A DNA stretch of 64,000 nt, taken from Pseudomonas sp. KU43P (GTDB lineage: Bacteria > Pseudomonadota > Gammaproteobacteria > Pseudomonadales > Pseudomonadaceae). This document shows, piece by piece, positions 20,915 to 30,521 of the stretch. The stretch lies in contig NZ_AP019365.1 of NCBI RefSeq assembly GCF_033095865.1, positions 5,739,501 to 5,803,500 of the forward strand. The letters are read 5' to 3'. Numbering within the stretch: the stretch's first letter is position 1; each line of letters begins with the position of its first letter. Under the pieces are notes generated by a model, which saw only the letters and a list, made by a program, of their open reading frames with translations, did not search any database and had not been told where the DNA came from. The position numbers and the translations under genes are program-made.

Positions 20915-22318
20915 ATGACTGAAGTTGCCCTGGACACCGCAACCCCGCACGCCCCGTCTGTCATCCGGCTGTTGCTCGAAAAAGTGGGCGTGGCCTACCG
21001 CGAGGTGCCGGAGCATCCGCACCTGCCCGCCACCTCGCGCGTGCAGGCGATTCTGCTCGATGACGAGATCGGCGCCTTGATGGTGCTCTTCCCACAGAGC
21101 AAGCTGCTCGACCTCAATCGGCTGGAAGAACTGACCGGTCGCAAGCTCAAGGCCGTACCCGTCGCACGTCTCAAGCAGATGCTCGACAAGCACCAGCTCA
21201 AGGCCCTGCCAGCCATTCCCGCACTGACCAGCTCGCCATGCCTCTATGAAGGCAAGCTGCTCGAAGTGGATCACCTGCTGATCCAGTCGGGTGAGGCGGG
21301 CCTGTTGCTGGAGGTCAAGCGCGACGATTTCAAGCGCATGCTGGCCAAGGCTAGTGCCGGCAGTTTCGGGCAACCGGTCAGGGACATTCGCCCCAACCTC
21401 GACCGACCAGACGACGACTCCAAGGAAATCACCCAGGCCGTACAGGCCTTCACGGCCCGCCGCATCCAGAAGCGCCTGGAAGAAACCATCGAGATCCCAC
21501 CGCTGGCCGACACGGCGCAGAAGATCATCAAGCTGCGCGTCGACCCCAACGCCAGCATCGACGACATCACCGGCGTGGTGGAAACTGACCCGGCGCTGGC
21601 TGCCCAAGTGGTCAGCTGGGCGGCATCGCCCTACTACGCCTCACCCGGCAAGATCCGCTCGGTGGAAGACGCCATCGTTCGCGTGCTGGGCTTCGACCTG
21701 GTGATCAACCTGGCCCTGGGCCTGGCGCTGGGCAAGACGTTGAGCCTGCCCAAGGACCATCCGCAGCAAGCGACGCCCTATTGGCAACAGTCGATCTACA
21801 CCGCAGCGATCATCGAGGGCCTGACCCGCGCCATGCCGCGCGCCGAACGCCCGGAGGCCGGCCTGACCTACCTGGCCGGGTTGCTGCACAATTTCGGCTA
21901 TCTGCTGCTGGCACACGTGTTCCCGCCACACTTCTCGCTGATATGCCGGCACCTGGAGGTCAACCCACACCTGTGCCACACCTTTGTCGAACAGCATTTG
22001 CTGGGTATCAGCCGCGAGCAGATCGGCGCCTGGCTCATGAAGCTGTGGGACATGCCGGAAGAGCTGTCCACCGCGCTGCGCTTCCAGCATGATCCTTCGT
22101 ACGAGGGTGAATACGCCGCGTATCCGAACCTGGTATGCCTGGCGACTCGCCTGTTGCGCGCACGTGGCATTGGCTCGGGGCCGCAGGAGGAGATTCCCGA
22201 TGAGTTGCTGGAGCGACTTGGGATTACTCGGGAGAAAGCCGAGGATGTGGTGAACAAGGTGCTCGAGGCCGAGACCTTGTTGCGGGAACTGGCTTCGCAG
22301 TTCAACGCGCCGCATTGA
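20915..22318 (+). CDS. YbaK/ProX-like domain fused to an HDOD domain
   Basis: A 467-residue two-domain protein. Residues ~14-155 resemble the YbaK/aminoacyl-tRNA-deacylase fold (SVIRLLLEKVGVAYREVPEHPH...; KLLDLNRLEELTGRKL). Residues ~185-390 are an HDOD domain (PPLADTAQKIIKL, VVETDPALAAQVVSWA, ...GLLHNFGYLLLAHVFPP). HDOD domains are HD-superfamily relatives, often without enzyme activity, found in signalling proteins. Whether the deacylase half edits tRNA cannot be told from sequence; the fusion suggests a regulatory role. Own promoter likely in the 77-bp gap after recG. Confidence 0.8.
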   Translation: MTEVALDTATPHAPSVIRLLLEKVGVAYREVPEHPHLPATSRVQAILLDDEIGALMVLFPQSKLLDLNRLEELTGRKLKAVPVARLKQMLDKHQLKALPAIPALTSSPCLYEGKLLEVDHLLIQSGEAGLLLEVKRDDFKRMLAKASAGSFGQPVRDIRPNLDRPDDDSKEITQAVQAFTARRIQKRLEETIEIPPLADTAQKIIKLRVDPNASIDDITGVVETDPALAAQVVSWAASPYYASPGKIRSVEDAIVRVLGFDLVINLALGLALGKTLSLPKDHPQQATPYWQQSIYTAAIIEGLTRAMPRAERPEAGLTYLAGLLHNFGYLLLAHVFPPHFSLICRHLEVNPHLCHTFVEQHLLGISREQIGAWLMKLWDMPEELSTALRFQHDPSYEGEYAAYPNLVCLATRLLRARGIGSGPQEEIPDELLERLGITREKAEDVVNKVLEAETLLRELASQFNAPH

Positions 22319-22339
22319 TGTACCTGGGGCCGCTGTGCG

Positions 22340-22417
22340 GCCCATCGCCGGCAAGCCGGCTCCCACAGGTACAGCGGTGACCTTTCTTTGAGGGAGCCGG
22401 CTTGCCGGCGATGGGCT
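22340..22417. repeat. REP pair 6 (inverted)
   Basis: Head-to-head copies between convergent genes; GCGGCCCATCGCC on the left and GGCGATGGGCTGCG on the right extend the palindrome beyond the REP cores. Confidence 0.87.
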
Positions 22418-22437
22418 GCGCAGCAGCCCCAACGAAT

Positions 22438-22812
22438 TCAGCCTTTCTTCTTCGGCGTCAGGTACTTCATCAACCCCTGAAACCACATCACCAGCGCCGG
22501 ATTGCCCTTGATCTGGATGCTCTTATCCTGAATACCCTGCATGAACGCCAACTGCTTGTTGCTCGCCTGCATCGTGGCGAAGCCATAGGCGGCGTCCTTG
22601 AAAGCGATGGCAAAGGCCGGCTGCGGATGCATACCGCCTTTGCTGCTGATGCGCTCATCACGGACGATGAAGTGCCGGGCAGCCTTGCCGTCCAGCGTCT
22701 GCATCTGGAACACCAGGTCCTTGTCCTTGAGTTGCTGCTGGAACGCCGGGTTGTTGCGGCTAGCCCTTGCCATGAGTAATCCCATGGCCCAGAGAAGAAA
22801 GCGGAACTTCAT
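22438..22812 (-). CDS. Small SCP2-like (sterol-carrier-type) domain protein
   Basis: A 124-residue protein. A short hydrophobic N-terminus (MKFRFLLWAMGLLMA) precedes a single domain with FQMQTLDGKAARHF and the C-terminal IQIKGNPALVMWFQGLMKYL, which resembles the end of SCP2 lipid-binding domains. No catalytic residues are evident. I start at ATG 22812; a TTG one codon upstream is less likely. Role unknown, possibly lipid or hydrophobic ligand binding. Confidence 0.68.
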   Translation of the reverse strand: MKFRFLLWAMGLLMARASRNNPAFQQQLKDKDLVFQMQTLDGKAARHFIVRDERISSKGGMHPQPAFAIAFKDAAYGFATMQASNKQLAFMQGIQDKSIQIKGNPALVMWFQGLMKYLTPKKKG

Positions 22813-22899
22813 CAACGCGCCTCGAATGAAATATGACTGAAGCGCGCAGTTTATCCTTTTCTTGAACTATTAATGCAATTTCGCTGCATGTTAGCCGCA

Positions 22900-22928
22900 G
22901 AAAGCACAACGGGCGCCCGGAGGCGCCC
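22900..22928 (-). terminator. Terminator of the HU gene
   Basis: On the minus strand GGGCGCC and GGCGCCC pair around a 4-base loop (22911-22928), followed by GTTGTGCTTTCTG. It lies about 30 bp after the hup stop. Confidence 0.65.
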
Positions 22929-22960
22929 GCTGAACCGACACTGGGGATGTCAGGAATCGA

Positions 22961-23263
22961 TCACTTTGCTTTCTTGGCTGACTTGGCAGGCGGCGTGTTG
23001 ACACTGTCGCGCAAGTTCTTGCCAGGCTTGAACGCAACCGTGTTGCTGGCCTTGATTTTTACCGGCTGGCCGGTTTGCGGGTTTTTCCCGGTGCGGGCAC
23101 CACGATGACGTTTTTCGAAGGTACCGAAACCGACCAGGGTGACGGTGTCCTTGTCCAGGGCACCGGTAATGCTGTCGAGAATCGCGTTCAGCACCTGGTT
23201 GGCCTTTTCCTTGGTCAGATCGGCCTTTTCGGCGATGACGGCGGCGAGTTCTGGTTTACGCAT
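22961..23263 (-). CDS. hupA: DNA-binding protein HU (alpha type)
   Basis: A 100-residue HU: dimerisation helices (MRKPELAAVIAEKADLTKEKANQVL), the beta saddle (GFGTFEKRHRGARTGKNPQTGQ) and DNA-contacting arms. The core is the usual 90 residues, followed by a Lys/Ala/Pro tail (NTPPAKSAKKAK) that adds positive charge. HU bends and compacts DNA. It is placed where P. putida carries hupA; the choice among hupA/B/N paralogues is by position, from memory. Confidence 0.9.
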   Translation of the reverse strand: MRKPELAAVIAEKADLTKEKANQVLNAILDSITGALDKDTVTLVGFGTFEKRHRGARTGKNPQTGQPVKIKASNTVAFKPGKNLRDSVNTPPAKSAKKAK

Positions 23264-23284
23264 AGTGAAGCCTCTTTGACGGAA

Positions 23285-23295
23285 TTCTTGTTGTT
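23285..23295 (-). promoter_or_regulatory. A-rich AANAANAANAA motif in the HU leader
   Basis: On the minus strand the leader reads AACAACAAGAA, 22-32 bases upstream of the hup ATG. It fits three and a half repeats of the Hfq/Crc catabolite motif AAN. Its distance from the start is a little longer than in the best known targets. Confidence 0.4.
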
Positions 23296-23449
23296 ATGCC
23301 GTGCTGCCATTGAAGCAGCGTTCAAGGCACCGCAGGCTCTAATCTGCGGCAGACGGAAGTGAGGATGGCACGCCCACCGAGGCCGCGCCAGTATCAGGGC
23401 GGCCATTGTGCGGGCAAGAACAGGATAAATCCGACAGAACGCCAGCTAT

Positions 23450-24598
23450 TTACGCCATAAGGGCGGGTAACTGCCTATTGAGCGCCAGCTTTTCCATCAC
23501 AGCGCTGCCCGTCAGGGCGTAACCGAGTAGCTGGCCGTCAGCAGCGTAGCAGAGCACTTTCAGGTCACTGCCCTGCCCCTCCACCTGCCAGGTGCCATCA
23601 CGACCTTGGGGTACAGGCGAAACCACCAACGGGCAAGCCGGTGTTTTCACGGTGATTGGCATCGGCCCATAGCTGACCTGCGTCGGGTTGCCGGCCAGGG
23701 TCTGGGCCAAGGCACGGGCGCAGGCCATCAGCGGCATGACGTAGAGCAGGTTGATGCCTTCGACTTCGGCACAATCGCCCAGCGCGAAGATGTTGCCGTG
23801 AGAGGTTCGCAGGTGACGATCCGCCACCACGCCGCGATTGGTCTGCAAGCCGGCCGCCGCAGCCAGGTCGATACGCGGGCGCAGGCCGACGGCCGAGACC
23901 ACCAGGTCGCAGCCGATCACGGTGCCATCGGACAGATGCGCCTCCAGCCCATCGACCACCCGTTCCAGGCGCGTGAGCACCGGGCCCAGGTGAAAACGCA
24001 CGCCAAGGCCTTGCAGGCCGGCCTGTACAGCTGAGGCCGCCGCAGGGTGCAGCAGGGTCGGCATGACTTGCTCGCACGGCGCCACCACATCGACCTGGAA
24101 GCCGCCCAGGCTCATGTCGTTGGCAAACTCACAGCCAATCAGGCCGGCCCCCAGAATCAGCACGCGCTGCTTGCCAGCGGCCGCAGCGCGGAAGCGTGCG
24201 TAGTCTTCCAGATCGTTGATCGGGTATACCTGATCAGCACCGTTGCCTTCGACCGGCACCTGCACGGTCTGCGCGCCCCAGGCCAGCACGAGGTCGCGGT
24301 ACTCGACGGCCTCCTCGCCGATCCACAAGCGCTTGTGGCCCGGGTCGATGCCGCTGATACGGGTGTGGGTGCGAATCTCGGCCTTGAGTTGCTCGGCCAT
24401 CGCGCCCGGCTCGGCCATGCACAGGCCATCGGCATCCTTTTGCTTGGCGAAGCCGGTGGAGAGCATGGGCTTGGAGTAGGAGCGACCGTCATCGGCGGTG
24501 ATCAGCAGCAGCGGCGTCTCGCCATCGAGCTTGCGAAATTCACGGGCCAGGTTGTAGCCCGCAAGGCCGGTACCGATGATTACCACAGGGGACGTCAT
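23450..24598 (-). CDS. rubB: Rubredoxin-NAD+ reductase
   Basis: A 382-residue FAD/NAD-dependent reductase that passes electrons from NADH to rubredoxin. FAD motif [15 protein letters not shown] (~5-19), NAD motif [15 protein letters not shown] (~147-161) and the FAD-binding [12 protein letters not shown] (~275). The rubredoxin gene is 34 bp upstream in the same operon. No alkane hydroxylase is nearby; in Pseudomonas this pair is chromosomal and housekeeping. Confidence 0.93.
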   Translation of the reverse strand: MTSPVVIIGTGLAGYNLAREFRKLDGETPLLLITADDGRSYSKPMLSTGFAKQKDADGLCMAEPGAMAEQLKAEIRTHTRISGIDPGHKRLWIGEEAVEYRDLVLAWGAQTVQVPVEGNGADQVYPINDLEDYARFRAAAAGKQRVLILGAGLIGCEFANDMSLGGFQVDVVAPCEQVMPTLLHPAAASAVQAGLQGLGVRFHLGPVLTRLERVVDGLEAHLSDGTVIGCDLVVSAVGLRPRIDLAAAAGLQTNRGVVADRHLRTSHGNIFALGDCAEVEGINLLYVMPLMACARALAQTLAGNPTQVSYGPMPITVKTPACPLVVSPVPQGRDGTWQVEGQGSDLKVLCYAADGQLLGYALTGSAVMEKLALNRQLPALMA

Positions 24599-24632
24599 GT
24601 CGTGCTTACCTCTCTTTGCAACGGGGGTGGGA

Positions 24633-24800
24633 TCAGCCGATGGCGATCATTTCGAAGTCGCTCTTGCCGACGCCGCAGTCGGGGCACAGCCAGTCTTCCG
24701 GCACGTCTTCCCAGCGGGTGCCGGGCGCGATGCCGTCGTCCGGCCAGCCCTCGGCCTCGTCGTAGATCAGGCCGCAGACAATACACTGCCACTTCTTCAT
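24633..24800 (-). CDS. rubA: Rubredoxin
   Basis: A 55-residue one-iron redox protein. Four cysteine ligands are in two CxxC knuckles, Cys6/Cys9 (CIVC) and Cys39/Cys42 (CPDC). Normal family length; ATG 24800. It is upstream of the reductase that reduces it. Confidence 0.96.
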   Translation of the reverse strand: MKKWQCIVCGLIYDEAEGWPDDGIAPGTRWEDVPEDWLCPDCGVGKSDFEMIAIG

Positions 24801-24911
24801 GGTTCGTAGTTCCTCGGTACAGGTCAGGCTTTGTAATGCGGGCATTATGCAAGCAGTCGGGGCAATCATGCTAAGCTCGCCGCCTCTCTGGCTGTAACAA
24901 AGCATACCGAC

Positions 24912-25469
24912 GTGTCGTACGAATCCCCGCAAGCAGCCGCTGTCGCGTGGCTGCCGTATTCACAGCTGGCGACCGATATCGACCAGCCTACCCTCGACTG
25001 GCTGTTCGACGAAGGCTCCCTGACGCGCCGCCTGACGCGCCTGTCCCACGACCACTTCAGCGTGACCCCATTGTTCGAGGGCTGGCAGCCCCTGCGCGAT
25101 GACGAGTGCCAGGCGCTGGGCATCGCCCCAGGCTCCGAAGGCTGGGTACGCGAGGTGTACCTGCGCGGCCATGGCCAACCTTGGGTTTTCGCCCGCAGCG
25201 TGGCCAGCCGCAGTGCACTGGAGCGCGGCGGTCTGAACCTGGAAACCCTGGGCAGCCGTTCGCTGGGCGAGTTGCTATTCTGCGACCAGGCGTTTGTCCG
25301 TCACCCCATCGAAGTGTGCACTTACCCACGGGCCTGGCTGCCTGACCAAGCCGCCAATGAGGGCTTGTGGGGCCGACGCTCGCGCTTCGCCCGCGACGGC
25401 CTCGAGCTGCTGGTGGCCGAGGTGTTCCTGCCGACCCTGTGGCAAGCGGCCAAGGAGGAAACCCGCTGA
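24912..25469 (+). CDS. ubiC: Chorismate lyase
   Basis: Splits chorismate into 4-hydroxybenzoate and pyruvate, the first committed step of ubiquinone synthesis. 185 residues with the family features [21 protein letters not shown] and the C-terminal ...[12 protein letters not shown]. The start is GTG 24912. The stop overlaps the ubiA start by one base (TGATG), so translation is coupled. Confidence 0.94.
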   Translation: MSYESPQAAAVAWLPYSQLATDIDQPTLDWLFDEGSLTRRLTRLSHDHFSVTPLFEGWQPLRDDECQALGIAPGSEGWVREVYLRGHGQPWVFARSVASRSALERGGLNLETLGSRSLGELLFCDQAFVRHPIEVCTYPRAWLPDQAANEGLWGRRSRFARDGLELLVAEVFLPTLWQAAKEETR

Positions 25470-26359
25470 TGTACCTGCAACTGCTCAAGTCGCTCAACCG
25501 CGTACACCCGCGCGCCTGGGACTTCGTCCAGCTCAGCCGCATGGACCGCCCGATCGGCATCTACCTGCTGCTGTGGCCCACCCTGACCGCCGTATGGATC
25601 GCCGGCCAAGGTTCACCAACGCTGGCCAACGTGCTGATCTTCGGCCTCGGCGTGGTACTGATGCGTGCCGCTGGTTGCTGCATCAACGACTTTGCCGACC
25701 GCAAGGTCGATGGCCACGTCAAGCGCACGGCCGACCGCCCGTTGGCCAGCGGCCGGGTCCTGCCCCGCGAAGCACTGGCGCTGTGTGCCGTTCTGGTCGC
25801 GGTGAGTTTCCTGCTGGTGCTGTGCACCAACAGCCAGACCGTATGGCTGTCCTTCGGCGCAGTGGCCCTGGCGTTCTGCTACCCGTTCATGAAGCGCTAT
25901 ACCTACTACCCGCAAGTGGTACTGGGCGCAGCGTATTCCTGGGGCATTCCCATGGCGTTCACGGCCGCCGGCGGCGAGCTGCCGGCCAGCGCCTGGCTGC
26001 TGTACATCGCCAACCTGCTGTGGACGGTGGGCTATGACACCTACTACGCCATGGTCGATCGCGACGACGACCTGAAGATTGGTGTGAAGTCCACGGCGAT
26101 CCTGTTCGGCGAATCTGACCGGGTGATTATCCTGACCCTGCAACTGCTGTCGCTGGGCTGCCTGCTACTGGCCGGCAGCCGCTTCGAGTTGGGGGGCTGG
26201 TTCCACCTGGGGCTGCTGGGGGCGGTGCTGTGCTTTGCCTGGGAATTCTGGTCGACGCGCAAGCTCGACCGGGAGTCGTGCTTCAAGGCATTTCTGCACA
26301 ATCACTGGGCGGGGTTGCTGATCTTCGTTGGCGTGGTGCTGGACTACACCCTGCGCTGA
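25469..26359 (+). CDS. ubiA: 4-hydroxybenzoate octaprenyltransferase
   Basis: A 296-residue membrane prenyltransferase that attaches the polyprenyl chain to 4-hydroxybenzoate supplied by UbiC. The two Asp-rich prenyl-diphosphate motifs are NDFADRKVD (~68-76) and DRDDDLKIG (~192-200). About eight TM segments. ATG 25469 overlaps the ubiC stop. Confidence 0.96.
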   Translation: MYLQLLKSLNRVHPRAWDFVQLSRMDRPIGIYLLLWPTLTAVWIAGQGSPTLANVLIFGLGVVLMRAAGCCINDFADRKVDGHVKRTADRPLASGRVLPREALALCAVLVAVSFLLVLCTNSQTVWLSFGAVALAFCYPFMKRYTYYPQVVLGAAYSWGIPMAFTAAGGELPASAWLLYIANLLWTVGYDTYYAMVDRDDDLKIGVKSTAILFGESDRVIILTLQLLSLGCLLLAGSRFELGGWFHLGLLGAVLCFAWEFWSTRKLDRESCFKAFLHNHWAGLLIFVGVVLDYTLR

Positions 26360-26360
26360 A

Positions 26361-26450
26361 TCCATCGCCGGCAAGCCGGCTCCCACATGTCCACCACAGC
26401 CTCAAGATCGGCGCTGTACCTGTGGGAGCCGGCTTGCCGGCGATTGGGCC
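26361..26450. repeat. REP pair 7 (inverted)
   Basis: Copies starting two bases after the ubiA stop; ATCGCCGGCAAGCC on the left and GGCTTGCCGGCGAT on the right, between convergent genes. The right side continues GGGCCGCAACGCGGCCC, a small extra hairpin. Confidence 0.87.
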
Positions 26451-26470
26451 GCAACGCGGCCCCTGCATTC

Positions 26471-26839
26471 TCAAGGCTTGGCGACGTGCCAGACGTCCTT
26501 CATGCCGTCACCGGTCATGTCACCGGCCTTCTTGTCCTTGACGAAGGTATACAGCGGCTTGCCGTCATAGGCCCACTGCATCTTGCCGTCATCGCGTTTG
26601 ATCTTCGTCCACTTGCCTTCGGCCTTTTCACTTGTCTCGGCCATCAATGGCGGCCAGTTCATCGCACAATCACCATTGCACACCGACTTGCCGCCCGCAT
26701 CCTTGTCAAAGGTATACAACGTCATGCCCTTCTGATCGACGAGCATGCCATCCTTCTCCATCGCATGGTGGGCAGACGCCACCCCCGGGAGCGCCAGTGC
26801 AGCGAAAAGGGCCATCCAGCTCAGCGTATGTCGTGTCAT
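26471..26839 (-). CDS. Small secreted repeat protein (COG4315 / Lipoprotein_15 type)
   Basis: A 122-residue exported protein. The signal peptide runs MTRHTLSWMALFAALALPGVASA, cleaved before HHAM. The mature part has two repeats typical of COG4315: GMLVDQKGMTLYTFDKD...CNGDCAMNWPP and MQWAYDGKPLYTFVKDKKAGD. The CNGDC pair may form a disulfide. Function of the family is unknown. An ATG four codons upstream (26851) is also possible; neither has a strong ribosome site. Confidence 0.8.
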   Translation of the reverse strand: MTRHTLSWMALFAALALPGVASAHHAMEKDGMLVDQKGMTLYTFDKDAGGKSVCNGDCAMNWPPLMAETSEKAEGKWTKIKRDDGKMQWAYDGKPLYTFVKDKKAGDMTGDGMKDVWHVAKP

Positions 26840-26942
26840 TGGAATCACCATTCATTCGGGGGTGGAATAGGTTACGTAGGCCGCCGCAGCGGCCCTTTCT
26901 AGCCTAGCCCAGCCATGCAATGTCGCCACAACGGCCAACGCC

Positions 26943-26974
26943 CTGTCACACAGCTGCAATAATTCCGTTATCTA
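26943..26974 (+). promoter_or_regulatory. Pho box and -10 of phoB
   Basis: CTGTCAC (26943-26949), spacer ACAG, CTGCAAT (26954-26960): two 7-bp direct repeats with a 4-bp spacer as in the PhoB consensus. TATCTA (26969-26974) lies 8 bp further and can serve as -10, replacing a -35 as in PhoB-activated promoters. It supports autoregulation of phoBR. Confidence 0.75.
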
Positions 26975-27013
26975 ATGCGGGCCAGACACGATTATCCGGG
27001 AGAGGTTTTGAGC

Positions 27014-27703
27014 ATGGTTGGCAGGAACATTCTGATCGTCGACGACGAAGCGCCTATTCGCGAGATGATCGCCGTTGCATTGGAAATGGCCGGCTATGAC
27101 TGCCTGGAAGCCGAGAACTCCCAACAGGCCCACGCGATCATCGTTGACCGCAAGCCGGACCTGATCCTGCTCGACTGGATGCTGCCAGGCACCTCCGGCA
27201 TCGAGCTGGCTCGCCGCCTCAAGCGTGACGAGCTGACCGGTGATATTCCGATCATCATGCTCACCGCCAAGGGCGAAGAAGACAACAAGATCCAGGGCCT
27301 GGAAGTAGGCGCCGACGACTACATCACCAAGCCGTTTTCCCCTCGCGAGCTGGTAGCGCGCCTGAAGGCCGTGCTGCGTCGCACCGGCCCGAGCGACAGC
27401 GAAGCGCCGATCGAAGTCGGCGGCCTGCTGCTCGACCCGATCAGCCACCGCGTGACCATCGACGGCAAACCCGCCGAAATGGGCCCCACCGAATATCGCC
27501 TGTTGCAGTTCTTCATGACCCACCAGGAACGCGCCTACACCCGTGGGCAATTGCTCGACCAGGTCTGGGGCGGCAACGTGTATGTCGAAGAGCGCACCGT
27601 CGACGTACACATCCGGCGTTTGCGCAAGGCGCTGGGTGAAGCCTACGAAAATCTGGTACAAACCGTGCGCGGCACTGGCTACCGCTTCTCGACCAAAAGC
27701 TGA
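27014..27703 (+). CDS. phoB: Phosphate regulon response regulator PhoB
   Basis: A 229-residue OmpR-type regulator: receiver domain (1-120) with acidic pair Asp10/Asp11, phosphoacceptor Asp54 (ILLDWMLPG) and the conserved Lys of DYITKPFSP; winged-helix DNA-binding domain (about 130-228). It binds Pho boxes and activates phosphate-starvation genes. The start [12 protein letters not shown] is taken at 27014; the frame is open upstream but starts inside the promoter. phoR follows 47 bp downstream. Confidence 0.97.
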   Translation: MVGRNILIVDDEAPIREMIAVALEMAGYDCLEAENSQQAHAIIVDRKPDLILLDWMLPGTSGIELARRLKRDELTGDIPIIMLTAKGEEDNKIQGLEVGADDYITKPFSPRELVARLKAVLRRTGPSDSEAPIEVGGLLLDPISHRVTIDGKPAEMGPTEYRLLQFFMTHQERAYTRGQLLDQVWGGNVYVEERTVDVHIRRLRKALGEAYENLVQTVRGTGYRFSTKS

Positions 27704-27750
27704 TCGAGCCCCAAGCGCCAAGCTGCACGTCGTTGTACAAGGACCGTCAA

Positions 27751-29058
27751 TTGAACCAGAACTGGCACGCGACCCTGATTCGCCACCTGCTGCTGCTCAT
27801 CACCGTCTGCCTGATCGGCGGCCTGGTCAGTGGCTATTACGGCTGGAGCCTGGCCATCGGCCTGGCGCTCTACTTGGGCTGGACCCTCAAGCAGCTGCTG
27901 CGCCTGCATGACTGGCTGCGCAACCACCAGCCCGACGAAGCACCGCCCGATGGCTACGGCCTGTGGGGCGAAGTGTTCGACAGCATCTACCACCTGCAAC
28001 GCCGCGACCAGCGTGTGCGTGGGCGCCTGCAGGCGGTGATCGATCGCGTGCAGGAGTCCACCGCCGCCCTGCGCGACGCGGTGATCATGCTCGACAGCGA
28101 CGGCAACCTGGAATGGTGGAACCGCGCCGCGGAAACCCTGCTCGGCTTCAAGACCCCGCAAGACGGCGGCCAGCCGGTAACCAACCTGGTGCGCCACCCG
28201 CGCTTCAAGGAATACTTCGAGTCGGAAAACTACGCGGAACCGTTGGAAATTCCCTCGCCGATCAACGACCGCATGCGTGTCCAACTGCACCTGACCCGCT
28301 ACGGCAACAACGAACACCTGATGCTGGTGCGTGACGTCACACGCATTCACCAACTCGAACAGATGCGCAAGGACTTCGTGGCCAACGTTTCCCACGAGCT
28401 GCGCACACCGCTGACCGTCATCACCGGCTACCTGGAAACCCTGCTGGACAACGTCGAAGACGTGAACCCGCGCTGGGGCCGGGCCTTGCAGCAGATGAAC
28501 CAGCAAGGCTCGCGTATGCAGACCTTGCTCAACGACCTGCTGTTGCTGGCCAAGCTGGAAGCCACCGACTACCCCTCCGACAACCAGCCAGTCGCTGTCG
28601 ATGGCCTGCTGCAATCGATCTACAGCGATGCCCAAGCGCTGTCCGGGCCACGCAACCAGCGCATCACCCTGGAAGCTACGCCGGGTATCAAGCTCAAGGG
28701 CAGTGAGTCGGAACTGCGCAGTGCCTTCTCCAACCTGGTATTCAACGCGGTCAAGTACACCCAGGACGAAGGCAGCATCCGCATCCGCTGGTGGGCCGAC
28801 GCCCAGGGTGCACACCTGTCGGTGCAGGACTCGGGGGTCGGCATCGATGCCAAACACCTGCCGCGCCTGACCGAACGCTTCTACCGGGTCGATTCCAGCC
28901 GCGCGTCCAACACCGGCGGCACGGGCCTGGGCCTGGCGATCGTCAAGCATGTGCTGATGCGCCACCGGGGCAAGCTGGAAATCAGCAGTGTGCCGGGGCA
29001 CGGCAGTACCTTCACCTGCCACTTTGCGCCCACACAACTGGCCAGCGGCAAGGGTTGA
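27751..29058 (+). CDS. phoR: Phosphate regulon sensor kinase PhoR
   Basis: A 435-residue membrane histidine kinase: two N-terminal TM helices (about 10-45), a PAS domain (about 100-195), HisKA with the phosphorylated His215 (FVANVSHELRTP) and HATPase_c (N box FNAVKY, GTGLGLAI). It phosphorylates PhoB when the Pst/PhoU complex signals low phosphate. I start at TTG 27751, since AAGGA lies seven bases before it and the length matches; a TTG at 27733 has no ribosome site. Confidence 0.95.
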   Translation: MNQNWHATLIRHLLLLITVCLIGGLVSGYYGWSLAIGLALYLGWTLKQLLRLHDWLRNHQPDEAPPDGYGLWGEVFDSIYHLQRRDQRVRGRLQAVIDRVQESTAALRDAVIMLDSDGNLEWWNRAAETLLGFKTPQDGGQPVTNLVRHPRFKEYFESENYAEPLEIPSPINDRMRVQLHLTRYGNNEHLMLVRDVTRIHQLEQMRKDFVANVSHELRTPLTVITGYLETLLDNVEDVNPRWGRALQQMNQQGSRMQTLLNDLLLLAKLEATDYPSDNQPVAVDGLLQSIYSDAQALSGPRNQRITLEATPGIKLKGSESELRSAFSNLVFNAVKYTQDEGSIRIRWWADAQGAHLSVQDSGVGIDAKHLPRLTERFYRVDSSRASNTGGTGLGLAIVKHVLMRHRGKLEISSVPGHGSTFTCHFAPTQLASGKG

Positions 29059-29108
29059 GCAAAGGGTTACTTTGCTTTTGCGGCCTCAGCCGCTACATTG
29101 GATCCCCT

Positions 29109-29136
29109 GTGCCAGCCAACGCTGGCACTTTATTTT
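29109..29136 (+). terminator. Terminator of phoBR
   Basis: GTGCCAGC / GCTGGCAC, 8-bp perfect stem with 4-base loop, followed by TTTATTTT. About 50 bp after the phoR stop. Confidence 0.85.
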
Positions 29137-29174
29137 CAACCTTTCTCGAAGACGGACCCCGTAAAAACTCCATC

Positions 29175-30515
29175 ATGGACCCTTCCCCTGGTATCAGCCT
29201 CACCTCGTTATTCGCCGATTTCGGCATGATTCTCTTTGCCTTATTCCTGGTGCTGCTCAACGGCTTCTTCGTTGCTGCCGAGTTCGCCATGGTCAAGCTG
29301 CGCTCCACTCGCGTCGAGTCCATCGCCGAGCTGCACGGCTGGCGTGGCAGCATCCTGCGCAAGGTTCACAATCAGCTCGACGCCTACCTGTCGGCCTGCC
29401 AGCTGGGCATCACCCTCGCCTCGCTGGGCCTGGGCTGGGTCGGTGAGCCGGCCTTCGCCCACCTGCTCGAACCGCTGCTGGCCTACCTGGGCGTGGACAC
29501 GCCCGAGCTGATCAAGGCCGTGTCGTTCTTCGTCGCCTTCTTCGTCATCTCGTACCTGCACATCGTGGTCGGCGAACTCGCACCCAAGTCCTGGGCGATC
29601 CGCAAGCCCGAGCTGCTGTCGCTGTGGACGGCCGTGCCGCTGTACCTGTTCTATTGGGCAATGTACCCGGCCATCTACCTGCTCAACGCCAGCGCCAACA
29701 CCATCCTGCGTATCGCAGGGCAAGGAGAGCCTGGCCCTCATCATGAACACCACTACAGCCGCGAAGAGCTCAAGCTGATCCTGCACTCCAGCCGTGGCCA
29801 GGACCCGAGCGACCAGGGTATGCGCGTGCTGGCCTCGGCCGTGGAGATGGGCGAGCTGGAAGTGGTCGACTGGGCCAACTCGCGGGAAGACATGGTCAGC
29901 ATCGACGCCCACGCACCACTCAAGGAAATCCTTGCCCTGGTGCGTCGTCACAAGTTCAGCCGCTATCCGCTGTACGACGCCGATCGCGAAGAATTCACCG
30001 GCCTGCTGCACATCAAGGACTTGCTGCTGGAGCTGGCCGAGCTTGAACACCTGCCGGAAACCGTCGACCTCGAAGACCTCGCCCGGCCGCTGGAGCGCGT
30101 TTCCCGGCACATGCCGCTGGCGCAGCTGCTGGAGCAGTTCCGCAAGGGCGGAGCGCACTTCGTGCTGGTGGAGGAAGCCGACGGCAAGGTGATCGGTTAC
30201 CTGACCATGGAAGACGTGCTGGAAGTGCTGGTGGGCGATATCCAGGACGAGCACCGCAAGACCGAACGCGGCATCCTGGCCTACCAGCCCGGCAAGCTGC
30301 TGGTGCGCGGCGACACACCGCTGTTCAAGGTGGAACGCCTGCTCGGCATCGACCTGGACCACATCGAGGCGGAAACCCTCGCCGGGTTGATCTACGAGAC
30401 GCTCAAACGCGTGCCTGAAGAAGAGGAAGTACTGGAGGTAGAAGGCCTGCGCATCATCATCAAGAAGATGAAAGGGCCGAAGATCGTGCTGGCCAAGGTG
30501 CTCAAGCTCGATTGA
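29175..30515 (+). CDS. CNNM/CorC-like hemolysin family membrane protein
   Basis: A 446-residue protein: DUF21/CNNM membrane domain (about 15-200; LVLLNGFFVAAEFAMVKLR), two CBS domains (about 215-335; IDAHAPLKEILALVRRHKFSRYPLYD), and a CorC_HlyC C-terminal domain (about 355-440; DTPLFKVERLLGIDL). Such proteins are linked to Mg2+ or Co2+ efflux; substrate here is inferred. ATG 29175 is chosen; an upstream in-frame start at 28791 would overlap phoR with unrelated sequence. It lies behind phoBR but after a terminator. Confidence 0.88.
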   Translation: MDPSPGISLTSLFADFGMILFALFLVLLNGFFVAAEFAMVKLRSTRVESIAELHGWRGSILRKVHNQLDAYLSACQLGITLASLGLGWVGEPAFAHLLEPLLAYLGVDTPELIKAVSFFVAFFVISYLHIVVGELAPKSWAIRKPELLSLWTAVPLYLFYWAMYPAIYLLNASANTILRIAGQGEPGPHHEHHYSREELKLILHSSRGQDPSDQGMRVLASAVEMGELEVVDWANSREDMVSIDAHAPLKEILALVRRHKFSRYPLYDADREEFTGLLHIKDLLLELAELEHLPETVDLEDLARPLERVSRHMPLAQLLEQFRKGGAHFVLVEEADGKVIGYLTMEDVLEVLVGDIQDEHRKTERGILAYQPGKLLVRGDTPLFKVERLLGIDLDHIEAETLAGLIYETLKRVPEEEEVLEVEGLRIIIKKMKGPKIVLAKVLKLD

Positions 30516-30521
30516 CCTGCG

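Noticed and set aside
28791..29174. N-terminal extension of the CorC-like protein
   Set aside because: The in-frame upstream part overlaps phoR and the phoR terminator and lacks similarity to the family; ATG 29175 gives the normal length.
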